The notes: a model not told the origin generated them from the letters alone. A DNA stretch of 8,785 nt from Syntrophomonadaceae bacterium (GCA_007130585.1 SLSE01000208.1:1-8785), one strand, 5' to 3'. Counted from the stretch's first letter, positions 1 to 6,231 are shown. Program-made: numbers and translations.

Positions 1-19
1 CCGGGCTTCGCGCAATAAA

Positions 20-48
20 ATGCTAACACGATCAATTTCGCCTGTCAA
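20..48 (-). promoter_or_regulatory. Candidate sigma-A promoter facing out of the left edge
   Basis: On the minus strand a perfect TTGACA (-35, at 43-48) is followed after 17 bases by TAGCAT (20-25), preceded by TG plus one base, as in an extended -10. This spacing and the extended element fit a housekeeping sigma-A promoter. It would start transcription near the left edge, downstream of the MORN gene, for a gene outside the window. An alternative reading is that the same stretch is the beginning of a gene: from the TTG at 46-48 there are 16 stop-free codons to the edge, but with no well-placed ribosome site. Confidence 0.4.
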
Positions 49-141
49 ATAAATGGAACACTTCTCTTTTCCTTCTTAAAACAATACTTAATTACATTAA
101 AACCCCGCTAATTTTTTCCGTTCATACATCTCAAGACCTTT

Positions 142-1668
142 TCAAATTTCTTTTAATCCGAAGGGGCCCATGTCAAACAACCAGAGGCCTCTTTTAGTAA
201 TTCCGTCACTCGTTTTTACAACATATCTTCCGAACTTGCGGTCAAACAACCACAATCCGCTGTACTTCTCACCCAACCCGGAAATATATGTGCCGTAACC
301 GTGGCGCAAACCTCTCCACCACCGGCCGTTATAACTGCTGCCGCCGGGCCACGTCCGGGTTCCCCGGCCGTGATACTTGCCTTCGGAAAGGTCGCCTTCA
401 TAACTTCCCTGCCTGGCATATGTACAGCTGCCCCTGCCGTGAAGACGGCCCCTGTGCCAGCTGCCCCTGAAAACTGAACCGTCCGCCTGCTCCAGGGTTC
501 CCTCGCCCTCCCAGCTGTTATTGAAAAAGGTTCCCTTATAACGATCGCCGGCAGCGCTAAGATAAACCCCTTCTCCGGTCATCTTTCCGTCTACCCACTG
601 CCCTTCGTATTCGGAACCGTCCGGCCATTTCTGGAGGCCCTGTCCGTGCTGCCTGCCGTTTGCGAATTCCCCGTTATATTCTATTCCGTTTTTATACCTG
701 GCCCGGCCCGTGCCATGTGGCCTGCCGTTTAGCAGGTCACCGCTGTAAGCAGAACCATCCGGGAAATAAAAAGTCCCGCTGTCGGCAGGTTTTCCTTCTG
801 CAAACATCCCGCTGTAGACTGAACGATCATAAAAAACCAGCCTGCCTTCGCCGTGGGGAAGGTTGTTCCTGCTTTCCCCGCTGTACCTGGATCCGTCAGG
901 ATAATCAAAGACCCCTTTTCCACTGTCGCGGCCATATTCGTAAGTGCCGCTGAATACCCTTCCGTCGGGGAAGCGGACCCGGCCCTTTCCGTGAGGCAGT
1001 CCTTCGTGCAGGGGCCCATCATACCGGGTCCCGTCAGAAAAGAAGAATTGCCCTTTGCCGGTAAAGCGGCCCTCATCAAAGAGGCCTTCAAAGCGGGAGC
1101 CGTCGGCAAAAATGTAAGTTCCCCGGCCGTGCATACGGTTATCTTTCCACTCGCCTTCGTAGCGCCTGCCGTCGGGCCAGGTTTTTACACCTTCCCCCTG
1201 TCGCCGGTCTTCCTCCCACAGACCCCTGTAGGTCCTGCCATCGGGCCAGGCCATTTCGCCTTCGCCGTGGCGAAGCGCATTTTTCCAGCAGCCCGTGTAG
1301 ACTTTCCCATCCGGCCAGGAATAAGTGCCCTGCCCATGATAAAGGCCGCCCGCAAATTCCCCTTCATATTTTTCACCGCTCGGCCAGTAATAGGTTCCGC
1401 GGCCGTGCATTTGATCATCCTGCCACTCGCCTGAGTATTTTCGCCAGTCGGCGAAAAGGTACGTACCCCGGCCATGCATGCGGTCTTTCCGCCAGTGGCC
1501 TTCATATTTGTCGCCGTTTGACCAGGTAAATATGCCCTCGCCGTGGAAGCGGCCTTCAATCCATTCGCCATTGTACCTGCTTCCGTCCGGCCAGGTTACA
1601 GTTCCCCTGCCATGCGGCAGACCGTTTAAAGTTTCTCCCCTGTATTGGCCGTCGCCGGCTATTTTCAA
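142..1668 (-). CDS. MORN-repeat protein, 508 residues, about 20 tandem repeats
   Basis: The protein is almost nothing but MORN (membrane occupation and recognition nexus) repeats. After 8 leading residues there are 20 consecutive units of exactly 23 residues (residues 9-468), pattern YxGxW/F-x2-G-x2-HGxGxxxWPDGxx. A 24-residue degenerate unit and a 16-residue tail (RGLWLF...) follow. No signal peptide, membrane segment or enzymatic domain is visible, so a cytoplasmic location is likely. MORN repeats form an elongated beta-hairpin strip that in other systems mediates protein or lipid binding; no specific role can be assigned here. It follows tatC by 90 bp in the same reading frame and is probably co-transcribed. 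The start is TTG: no ATG, GTG or other TTG exists in frame between the tatC stop and residue 1, and AAAGG lies 12 bases upstream. Repeat 13 and several late repeats have lost the HG core. The family call is certain, the function unknown. Confidence 0.93.
   Translation of the reverse strand: MKIAGDGQYRGETLNGLPHGRGTVTWPDGSRYNGEWIEGRFHGEGIFTWSNGDKYEGHWRKDRMHGRGTYLFADWRKYSGEWQDDQMHGRGTYYWPSGEKYEGEFAGGLYHGQGTYSWPDGKVYTGCWKNALRHGEGEMAWPDGRTYRGLWEEDRRQGEGVKTWPDGRRYEGEWKDNRMHGRGTYIFADGSRFEGLFDEGRFTGKGQFFFSDGTRYDGPLHEGLPHGKGRVRFPDGRVFSGTYEYGRDSGKGVFDYPDGSRYSGESRNNLPHGEGRLVFYDRSVYSGMFAEGKPADSGTFYFPDGSAYSGDLLNGRPHGTGRARYKNGIEYNGEFANGRQHGQGLQKWPDGSEYEGQWVDGKMTGEGVYLSAAGDRYKGTFFNNSWEGEGTLEQADGSVFRGSWHRGRLHGRGSCTYARQGSYEGDLSEGKYHGRGTRTWPGGSSYNGRWWRGLRHGYGTYISGLGEKYSGLWLFDRKFGRYVVKTSDGITKRGLWLFDMGPFGLKEI
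265..1644 (-). repeat. Twenty tandem 69-bp units encoding MORN repeats
   Basis: This stretch consists of 20 in-phase 69-bp units (23 codons each) with no insertions or deletions between units. The units share protein-level positions (Tyr-x-Gly at the start, His-Gly-x-Gly in the middle, Trp-Pro-Asp-Gly near the end). They have diverged in nucleotide sequence, so this is an old amplification under protein-level selection, not a recent satellite. The regular composition also creates long stop-free frames on the opposite strand that are not genes. Confidence 0.9.
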
Positions 1669-1680
1669 ATTGATCGACTG

Positions 1681-1685
1681 CCTTT
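1681..1685 (-). promoter_or_regulatory. Weak ribosome binding site for the MORN gene
   Basis: AAAGG on the minus strand lies 12 bases before the TTG at 1668. It is the only purine-rich site near the first MORN repeat and supports the TTG start. The short site, long spacing and TTG codon suggest low translation, possibly helped by coupling to tatC. Confidence 0.4.
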
Positions 1686-1716
1686 CATAATTATTCCGGG
1701 GCCCTGAATTATTATA
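1686..1716 (-). promoter_or_regulatory. Inverted repeat with TATAAT between tatC and the MORN gene
   Basis: In the tatC-MORN gap, arms at 1686-1696 and 1706-1716 pair at 9 of 11 positions, with one A-A mismatch and one terminal G-T. They flank a GC-rich centre (cggggccct, 1697-1705). The outer part of one arm is a perfect TATAAT in minus orientation (1711-1716), but no TTGACA-like box stands 16-18 bases upstream. It could be an operator or weak promoter for the MORN gene, or an RNA hairpin just ahead of its ribosome site. There is no U-tract, so it is not a classical terminator. Confidence 0.35.
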
Positions 1717-1758
1717 AGCTGTGCCTTCCCGGGCCGCCGTCGTTATTGGAGCAGGTAT

Positions 1759-2523
1759 TTAACCGGCCGGAGTATCTACGGCCTGTTCTTCTTTTTTCTT
1801 GCGGCGCTCGGTCAGATAGACCATAAATATGCCCAGTTCGTATAAAATCATTAATGGTATCGCCATAAGGACCTGGGAGAATATGTCGGGCGGCGTTAAG
1901 ATCGACCCGAAAATAATGATTATCAGCAGGGCATATTTGCGATTACGGCGTAAGAATACGGTGCTGATCAGGCCGATACTGCCCAGGAACCAGAATAGTA
2001 CCGGAAGCTGAAAAACCAGGCCGAATGAAAACATAAATGAGGTTATAAAGGTCAGGTAACGGGCAATACTGAAAGTGGGAACCAGGTCGGCGCCTGAAAA
2101 CCCGATAAAAAAGTTCAGCGCGAAGGGCAAAACCACGAAGTAAGCAAACGATACCCCCAGCCCGAACAAAACATACATAATAACAGTAAGGATAACCGCC
2201 GATCTTTTAGCGCGCCCGATCACACGCATGGCCACAGCAAGCAGCTGGTACAGAATAATTGGCAGGGTAACTGCCGCGCTGGTGATAAAAGCTAACCTTA
2301 AGTTGGCCATCAGCGCTTCTGAGGGAGTCAGGAAGATCAGCTGCAAATCAAACCCATCCGTCTCCAGGCCCTCGTAGGCCAGGGTGGCCGGTATTAAAAG
2401 AGCCTGCCGGATTAAATCGGCAAAAGCAAAGCTGGCAACTGCAAAAATAAAAACAACCACGATAACAATAATCAGGCGGTTTCGCAGCTCTTCAAATATG
2501 ATGAGCATATCTCGTTTTTCCAT
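1759..2523 (-). CDS. tatC: Divergent TatC, twin-arginine translocase subunit
   Basis: TatC is the integral membrane receptor of the Tat pathway, which exports folded proteins with twin-arginine signal peptides. Length (254) and layout fit the family: about six hydrophobic segments, N-terminal FEELRNR (residues 10-16), FLTPSEAL (64-71), FAYFVVLPFA (126-135) and TPPDIFSQVLMAIP (210-223). Aligned by eye to E. coli TatC, Glu15 and Arg17 are kept (Glu12, Arg14) and Asp211 is kept (Asp213). Phe94 is Val97, Pro97 is Arg100, Glu103 is Lys106 and Glu170 is Gln172. Glu103 belongs to the signal-peptide site, so recognition may be altered. The start is ATG at 2521-2523 with GGGAGGAT upstream (2536-2543), at a rather long spacing. 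It lies 35 bp after the helical-repeat gene and before the MORN gene. No tatA or tatB is visible in the window. The family is confident; normal Tat function is less sure. Confidence 0.92.
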   Translation of the reverse strand: MEKRDMLIIFEELRNRLIIVIVVVFIFAVASFAFADLIRQALLIPATLAYEGLETDGFDLQLIFLTPSEALMANLRLAFITSAAVTLPIILYQLLAVAMRVIGRAKRSAVILTVIMYVLFGLGVSFAYFVVLPFALNFFIGFSGADLVPTFSIARYLTFITSFMFSFGLVFQLPVLFWFLGSIGLISTVFLRRNRKYALLIIIIFGSILTPPDIFSQVLMAIPLMILYELGIFMVYLTERRKKKEEQAVDTPAG

Positions 2524-2558
2524 ATATTTTGCTGTATCCTCCCTGGCTTCTACCCGAA

Positions 2559-3359
2559 TCAGTTTTCCCCGTTGCCGTTAACGGCACGGAAATATTCGAG
2601 ATAGGTCAAGGCATTCTGGTATATAGAACTCTCCTCGCTTTCCTGTTCCAGGATCTCTTCCAGTATTTCTTCTGCAGCAGCAGTTTCATCCATGTACTGG
2701 CCCAGCAGGATTGCGTAATAGAAACGCTCCTCGGCATCAGCTTCACCGGCGGCGATTCTTGCTTCCAGGTGCTCTTCCAGCCAGGCTGTTTCTTCTTCCA
2801 CAAGTTCTTCTTCACCGGCCGTTGCCAGGAGTTGAACCAGGGAAAGATGCATTACCGGATCCGGTTCCTGCCGCAGGAGTTCCCGCACTTCTTCCGCCTC
2901 GCCGATGATTAATTCTTCACTTTCCTGTTGTTCGATGTAAAGGTTAATCAACTCAAGACGGTAGGCAGTGTTCGAAGGCTCGAGTTCAACAAGGGATGAG
3001 AAAACTGATACCAGTTCTCCTTCATATTCCCTGGCAGCTTCCATGTCATCAAAGAATACCTGTTTAACGATCATCAAATAACGGTAGTTTTCGGCCAGTT
3101 CCAGCAGAACAGCCTCCGTTGGCTCGTTATCTTCGAGGTAAGTTTCGAGCCGTTCGACTTCCGCCTGGTAGTGGTTAAGGTAATCTTCAGGCTCAGGTTC
3201 GGCCTGCTGCCCGGCCAGGGGAGCGCCCCCGCCTCCCACGGCCTGCCCGATATAAGCTCCTACCAGCGAAACAACCATACCCAGAGCAAGAATAGCCGCG
3301 ACTATTCCTGCCCAGCGCTGGTTTTTCAAGTTTTTTGGACTTTCTTTTTTTCTAGCCAA
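2559..3359 (-). CDS. Membrane-anchored acidic helical-repeat (TPR-like) protein
   Basis: This 266-residue protein starts with a basic cytoplasmic stretch (residues 1-15, rich in Lys and Arg). One hydrophobic helix follows (about 17-37), then a Gly-rich linker (42-45 GGGG), then a strongly acidic all-helical region (about 55-258). Paired amphipathic helices such as ELAENYRYLMIVKQ, SNTAYRLELINLYIEQQ and AEERFYYAILLGQYMD resemble degenerate tetratricopeptide repeats. The topology is probably N-in with the repeat domain outside the membrane, and it is suited to binding partner proteins. No enzyme motif is visible. The start is TTG at 3357-3359, preceded by a run of six G at 7 bases; no ATG or GTG lies in frame between the upstream stop and this point. 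It sits 43 bp after the zinc-ribbon gene and 35 bp before tatC, so a Tat-related scaffold or a cell-envelope role is possible. TPR assignment is by pattern only; the specific function is unknown. Confidence 0.85.
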   Translation of the reverse strand: MARKKESPKNLKNQRWAGIVAAILALGMVVSLVGAYIGQAVGGGGAPLAGQQAEPEPEDYLNHYQAEVERLETYLEDNEPTEAVLLELAENYRYLMIVKQVFFDDMEAAREYEGELVSVFSSLVELEPSNTAYRLELINLYIEQQESEELIIGEAEEVRELLRQEPDPVMHLSLVQLLATAGEEELVEEETAWLEEHLEARIAAGEADAEERFYYAILLGQYMDETAAAEEILEEILEQESEESSIYQNALTYLEYFRAVNGNGEN

Positions 3360-3366
3360 TGTAGAT

Positions 3367-3372
3367 CCCCCC
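3367..3372 (-). promoter_or_regulatory. G-run ribosome site for the helical-repeat gene
   Basis: Six consecutive G on the minus strand, followed by AT, lie 7 bases before the TTG at 3359. This is an off-consensus Shine-Dalgarno site. It is the best available one, and it fixes the start because upstream in-frame codons reach a stop (3384-3386) without any ATG, GTG or TTG. Confidence 0.45.
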
Positions 3373-3402
3373 GGATATATATGTTAAGCAGACGGGTTGT
3401 TA

Positions 3403-4116
3403 CTAACTGTCGAGTTTTATAAGCAGCCGTCCACAGTTTTCACAATACACCATAGCATCGGGATTGTAAAGATGACCGCGCAGGGCCGAGGAGATAAAAA
3501 CCCGGCAGCCCCCGCACAGCTCGTCTGCCACTTCAGCCAGGGCCTGTCCCTGGTATTTTTCAGCCAGTAGATTATACCTGGCAATGTACTTTTTCTCGAT
3601 CTTTTCCAGCGCCCGTTCCCTGTTCTCTTCCAGGATAGCCAGCTCGCCTTTCAGGCGGTAGAGATCTTCTTCAAAGACGGCCTCTTTCTCCTGCAGATCC
3701 TGCCTGACCCTTTCCCGTTCCCGCTCGCAGTTATCAAGCAGTGCTTCCTGTTCTTCAATTGATTCCATCAGGGTTAATATTTCATCTTCAGTGCCTTGCT
3801 TTTCTTCCGCCAGCAGTTCCATCTTGCGCTGCATCTGCTCCAGCTCTTTTACGCTGGTTACCGTTCCATCATACATCTTTTCGTAGTAATTTTTCCTGTC
3901 ATCAACTATTTTTTGCGTGCGCATCTCCAGGTTTTTTAAGGTCCTGCGATCTTCTTTAAGCTTTTCCGCCCTTGCCAGGCACTCTTCTTCCAATTGCTTT
4001 AATTCTTCTTTCGCCTCTTCAACACCGCTCAGGCCCGGGGCTTCTTCTATTTTTTGTTTAACGGCTCTGATCGCAAGATCTATCTCCTGTAAATCCCACA
4101 GTAACTTCAGCTGCAT
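3403..4116 (-). CDS. C4-type zinc-ribbon coiled-coil protein (DUF164 family)
   Basis: This 237-residue protein has a long charged coiled coil (about residues 5-175, rich in Glu, Lys, Leu and Arg) and a C-terminal zinc ribbon. The four ligands are Cys201, Cys204, Cys225 and Cys228 (CGGC...YCENCGR). This is the DUF164/zf-RING_7 architecture; relatives include H. pylori HP0958 and mycobacterial Rv2229c. Its biochemical role here is unknown, with nucleic-acid or protein binding the usual suggestion. The start is ATG at 4114-4116 because AAGGGAG sits 7 bases upstream. A longer reading from a TTG at 4179 would run through the terminator hairpin and add 21 unlikely residues. It follows the Nif3 gene, a pairing also seen in mycobacteria (Rv2229c-Rv2230c), but here the two are separated by a strong intrinsic terminator. 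No separate promoter is obvious, so it may depend on read-through. Confidence 0.92.
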   Translation of the reverse strand: MQLKLLWDLQEIDLAIRAVKQKIEEAPGLSGVEEAKEELKQLEEECLARAEKLKEDRRTLKNLEMRTQKIVDDRKNYYEKMYDGTVTSVKELEQMQRKMELLAEEKQGTEDEILTLMESIEEQEALLDNCERERERVRQDLQEKEAVFEEDLYRLKGELAILEENRERALEKIEKKYIARYNLLAEKYQGQALAEVADELCGGCRVFISSALRGHLYNPDAMVYCENCGRLLIKLDS

Positions 4117-4123
4117 TGAAAAA

Positions 4124-4130
4124 CTCCCTT
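4124..4130 (-). promoter_or_regulatory. Ribosome binding site that fixes the zinc-ribbon start
   Basis: AAGGGAG on the minus strand, 7 bases before the ATG at 4116, is the best-placed site in this gap. It places the start at 4116 and not at the TTG at 4179. Confidence 0.75.
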
Positions 4131-4148
4131 TCTTCCTGAAATGGCAAT

Positions 4149-4175
4149 AAAAAAAGGGTAGGTTTTCACCTACCC
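4149..4175 (-). terminator. Intrinsic terminator after the Nif3 gene
   Basis: Read on the minus strand, GGGTAGGT and ACCTACCC form a perfect 8-bp stem closed by a GAAA tetraloop (4156-4175), followed at once by seven T (4149-4155). The hairpin begins 7 bases after the Nif3 stop codon. On the plus strand no T-run follows, so it acts only in the direction of these genes. It may fully end the upstream transcript or partly attenuate transcription into the zinc-ribbon gene. Confidence 0.9.
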
Positions 4176-4182
4176 GCAAACA

Positions 4183-5298
4183 TCAATCCCATTTGGCCCC
4201 GGCCGAGGTTTGCTGAAAAACCCCGGTTTCGTAACCATCCGCCCGCAATTTTTCTTCCAGGTAACGGCCGAGAAATTCAATGCCGGGCTTTTCTGTAGCA
4301 TCATGACCGGCATCAACCAGGGCCAACCCCATTGCTTCGGCCCGTTTTAAGTCATGGTAGCGAAAATCACCGGAAATAAAGATATCTGCTTTTTTGCGAG
4401 CCGCAGACTCTATCATTGAACCGCCGCTGCCGCCACAGAGGGCAATACGCCTGAAACTGTCTTTCCCGTTACTCCAGGATCGTACCAGTTCGGTATTCAG
4501 CCGGCCTTTGCAAAGTTGAATTAATTGCGCCATGGGGAGGGCCTTTTCCGGCTCGATGATCAATCCCATGCCGATAGCTTTCCCTTCAAGATCCAGCGGG
4601 TAGAGATCGTAGGCCACTTCCTCGTAGGGGTGAGCCTCAACAAGCGCTTTAACTACCCCGGCACGGCGGGTTGCCGGCAAAATAGTTTCTATGCGCAGCT
4701 CGTCGGCTTTTTCGAGTTTGCCGCTGCTGCCGATATAAGGGTCGGTTCCTTCACCGGGCATAAACGTACCCGTTCCCCTTACCTGAAAGGTGCAGTGACT
4801 GTAATTGCCGATCTGCCCCGCCCCGGCTGCGGCCAGGGCATCGCGTATATTATTCTCATGCCCGACGGGAACAAAAACTACCAGTTTGAGCAGATGTTCG
4901 CTTCCGGTCACCTCCAAAATTTCGGCGTTTTCTACCTGCAGGCCGAGCGTTTCTGCCAGCTGGCAGGTAATCCCCCGGGGGACAATATCTAAATTTGTAT
5001 GAGCGCTGTATATGTTCAGCCTGTCCCTGATTGCCCCCGCGATCAGGGCTCCTTCAGGCCGGCTTTCATTAATCGAGGAAAGCTGGTGATAAAACAGGGG
5101 GTGATGGGTAACCAGCATGTCCGCTCCTTTTGCGGCGGCCTCTTCAAGGGCCGGAAAATCGGGATCAAGGGCGACCAGGATATTCGATACCTCTGCATCG
5201 GGGCTGCCGAGCTGCAGGCCAACCGGGTCTCCCGGCATAGCTATTGACAGGGGGGCCAGTTCCTCCAGGTACGAAGCAATCTTTTTTACTTCCGGCAT
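4183..5298 (-). CDS. Nif3-family dinuclear metal-binding protein (YqfO type)
   Basis: This is a 371-residue Nif3/YbgI/YqfO family protein. These form hexameric toroids with two metal ions per subunit; they have been linked to GTP cyclohydrolase I type 2-like activity, but the physiological role is unsettled. The ligand set looks complete: His65-His66 (VTHHPLF), Asp104 (HTNLD) and His332 plus Glu336 (AGHDATE). The long form carries the central PII-like insert (about residues 130-235) with the HPYEEVAYDLYPL signature, matching the length of B. subtilis YqfO. The start is taken as ATG at 5296-5298. A TTG directly before it (5299-5301) is equally readable and has better spacing from the GAGG at 5313-5316. 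The transaminase stop lies 3 bp upstream, so the two are almost certainly co-transcribed and translationally coupled. A terminator follows the stop. Confidence 0.95.
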   Translation of the reverse strand: MPEVKKIASYLEELAPLSIAMPGDPVGLQLGSPDAEVSNILVALDPDFPALEEAAAKGADMLVTHHPLFYHQLSSINESRPEGALIAGAIRDRLNIYSAHTNLDIVPRGITCQLAETLGLQVENAEILEVTGSEHLLKLVVFVPVGHENNIRDALAAAGAGQIGNYSHCTFQVRGTGTFMPGEGTDPYIGSSGKLEKADELRIETILPATRRAGVVKALVEAHPYEEVAYDLYPLDLEGKAIGMGLIIEPEKALPMAQLIQLCKGRLNTELVRSWSNGKDSFRRIALCGGSGGSMIESAARKKADIFISGDFRYHDLKRAEAMGLALVDAGHDATEKPGIEFLGRYLEEKLRADGYETGVFQQTSAGAKWD

Positions 5299-5301
5299 CA
5301 A

Positions 5302-6168
5302 CTACTTCACATCCTCAAAACATTTATCCGCTATCCGTCCGCGAAATTTTTCCATTACAAGCCTGCAAACAGGCCCGGGGGCGGGGGCTGCCGGCTGCGC
5401 GCCATCAACGGATTTTAAGGGGTTTACTTCCATGGTCGTTGATGTCAGCCATACTTCTTCAGCCGCTTTCAGTTCCTGCAGGCCGAAAGCTGTTTCTGAA
5501 ACAGGCACCGCCAGCTCCTGCAGTATGTCCAGGACAATCTCCCTGGTAATGCCGGGAAGAATTAAATTGGTCGCCGGGTGGGTCCTGACCGTGCCGTCTA
5601 TGACTGCAAATACATTGGACCTTGTCCCTTCGGTTACTATACCTTCCGGGCGGAAAAAAATTGCCTCGACAGCTCCCGCCTCTGCTGCCTGCTGCCTGGC
5701 CAGCAGGTTCGGAAGCAGGTTAGTGCTTTTTATATTACAGTTCAACCAACGTTCGTCAGGCAGGGTAATCGCTTCCCGGGGTTCGACGGCATCAATTGCA
5801 GGCACGGGATCGAGTTCACGCCCATACATAACCAGGGCCGGCCGGACAGAGGGGGGAAACAGGTGATCCCGCTTGGCGCTGCCCCTGGTGAGCTGCATAT
5901 AAATATAACCGTCCAGCCAGCCGCTCTTTTCAACCAGCGTTGAGACCGTTTCACTGATCTGACCGGTGTCGCAGGGCAAATCTATCCTGATAGCCGAGGC
6001 GCTTTTCTCAAACCGTAACAGGTGGGCATCCAGGTAAAAAGGCCGGCCGTTATAAACTCTTATTACTTCATAAACCCCGTCACCGAGTAAAAAGCCGCGA
6101 TCTTCGATCGAAATTTTTGCTTCGGCCAGGTCCATAAAAGAACCGTTAATCCAGGCTGGATTCTGCAA
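5302..6168 (-). CDS. dat: D-amino acid transaminase (PLP, aminotransferase class IV)
   Basis: The protein likely interconverts D-alanine/2-oxoglutarate and pyruvate/D-glutamate, supplying D-amino acids for peptidoglycan. It is a class IV (fold type IV) PLP enzyme of 288 residues, close to the Bacillus D-amino acid transaminase in length. Visible features are DRGFLLGDGVYE (23-34), the PLP lysine Lys147 in CNIKSTNLLPN, Glu179 in VTEG(T)RSN, the phosphate-binding region LPGITRE (204-210) and LTSTTMEVNP (241-250). Tyr33, Arg100 and His102 correspond to the Tyr31, Arg98 and His100 that bind the substrate carboxylate in the Bacillus enzyme. This favours D-amino acid over branched-chain specificity. 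The start is TTG at 6166-6168, two codons after an in-frame stop; GGAG at 6179-6182 is its ribosome site. The next ATG (residue 12) would cut off the family's WINGSF strand. It is coupled to the Nif3 gene downstream. An alternative is 4-amino-4-deoxychorismate lyase, judged less likely. Confidence 0.9.
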   Translation of the reverse strand: MQNPAWINGSFMDLAEAKISIEDRGFLLGDGVYEVIRVYNGRPFYLDAHLLRFEKSASAIRIDLPCDTGQISETVSTLVEKSGWLDGYIYMQLTRGSAKRDHLFPPSVRPALVMYGRELDPVPAIDAVEPREAITLPDERWLNCNIKSTNLLPNLLARQQAAEAGAVEAIFFRPEGIVTEGTRSNVFAVIDGTVRTHPATNLILPGITREIVLDILQELAVPVSETAFGLQELKAAEEVWLTSTTMEVNPLKSVDGAQPAAPAPGPVCRLVMEKFRGRIADKCFEDVK

Positions 6169-6178
6169 TTTTTATCAA

Positions 6179-6182
6179 CTCC
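6179..6182 (-). promoter_or_regulatory. Ribosome site supporting the TTG start of dat
   Basis: GGAG on the minus strand lies 10 bases before the TTG at 6168. With an in-frame TAA at 6172-6174, it leaves the TTG as the only start that keeps the full N-terminal strand of the family. Confidence 0.5.
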
Positions 6183-6202
6183 GAATTTTAACTGTATCAT
6201 TT

Positions 6203-6231
6203 AAGGTAGCACATATTTACAGGCATGTCCA
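6203..6231 (-). promoter_or_regulatory. Candidate promoter for the dat-nif3 transcript
   Basis: On the minus strand, TGGACA (6226-6231, one mismatch to TTGACA) is followed after 17 bases by TACCTT (6203-6208), directly preceded by TGC as in an extended -10. Transcription would start near 6196 and give a leader of about 28 bases before the TTG. The -10 hexamer is weak (3 of 6), so this is a proposal from spacing and the TG motif. Confidence 0.35.

Noticed and set aside
97..129. A 10-codon minus-strand reading frame just after the MORN stop, with AAAAGG 7 bases before its ATG
   Set aside because: It is far too short to judge, and the ribosome-like site overlaps the MORN stop region by composition. 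There is no repeat of codons or hairpin typical of a leader peptide.
853..1434. A 193-codon plus-strand open frame opposite the MORN gene
   Set aside because: It is a mirror of the 69-bp repeats, which lack stops in that frame. Its product is low-complexity Ala/Pro/Phe without family features, and the minus-strand MORN protein explains the sequence.
4117..4179. An upstream TTG start extending the zinc-ribbon protein by 21 residues
   Set aside because: The extension would be encoded by the terminator hairpin and U-tract. The ATG at 4116 has a strong ribosome site and gives the normal family N-terminus.
4525..4992. A 155-codon plus-strand open frame inside the Nif3 gene
   Set aside because: It lies wholly opposite conserved Nif3 coding sequence, including the PII-like insert, and resembles no family.
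5117..5866. A 249-codon plus-strand open frame across the Nif3 and transaminase genes
   Set aside because: It spans two well-recognised minus-strand genes. Its product is Ser/Ala/Arg-rich with no recognisable domain, and there is no intergenic room for its own signals.
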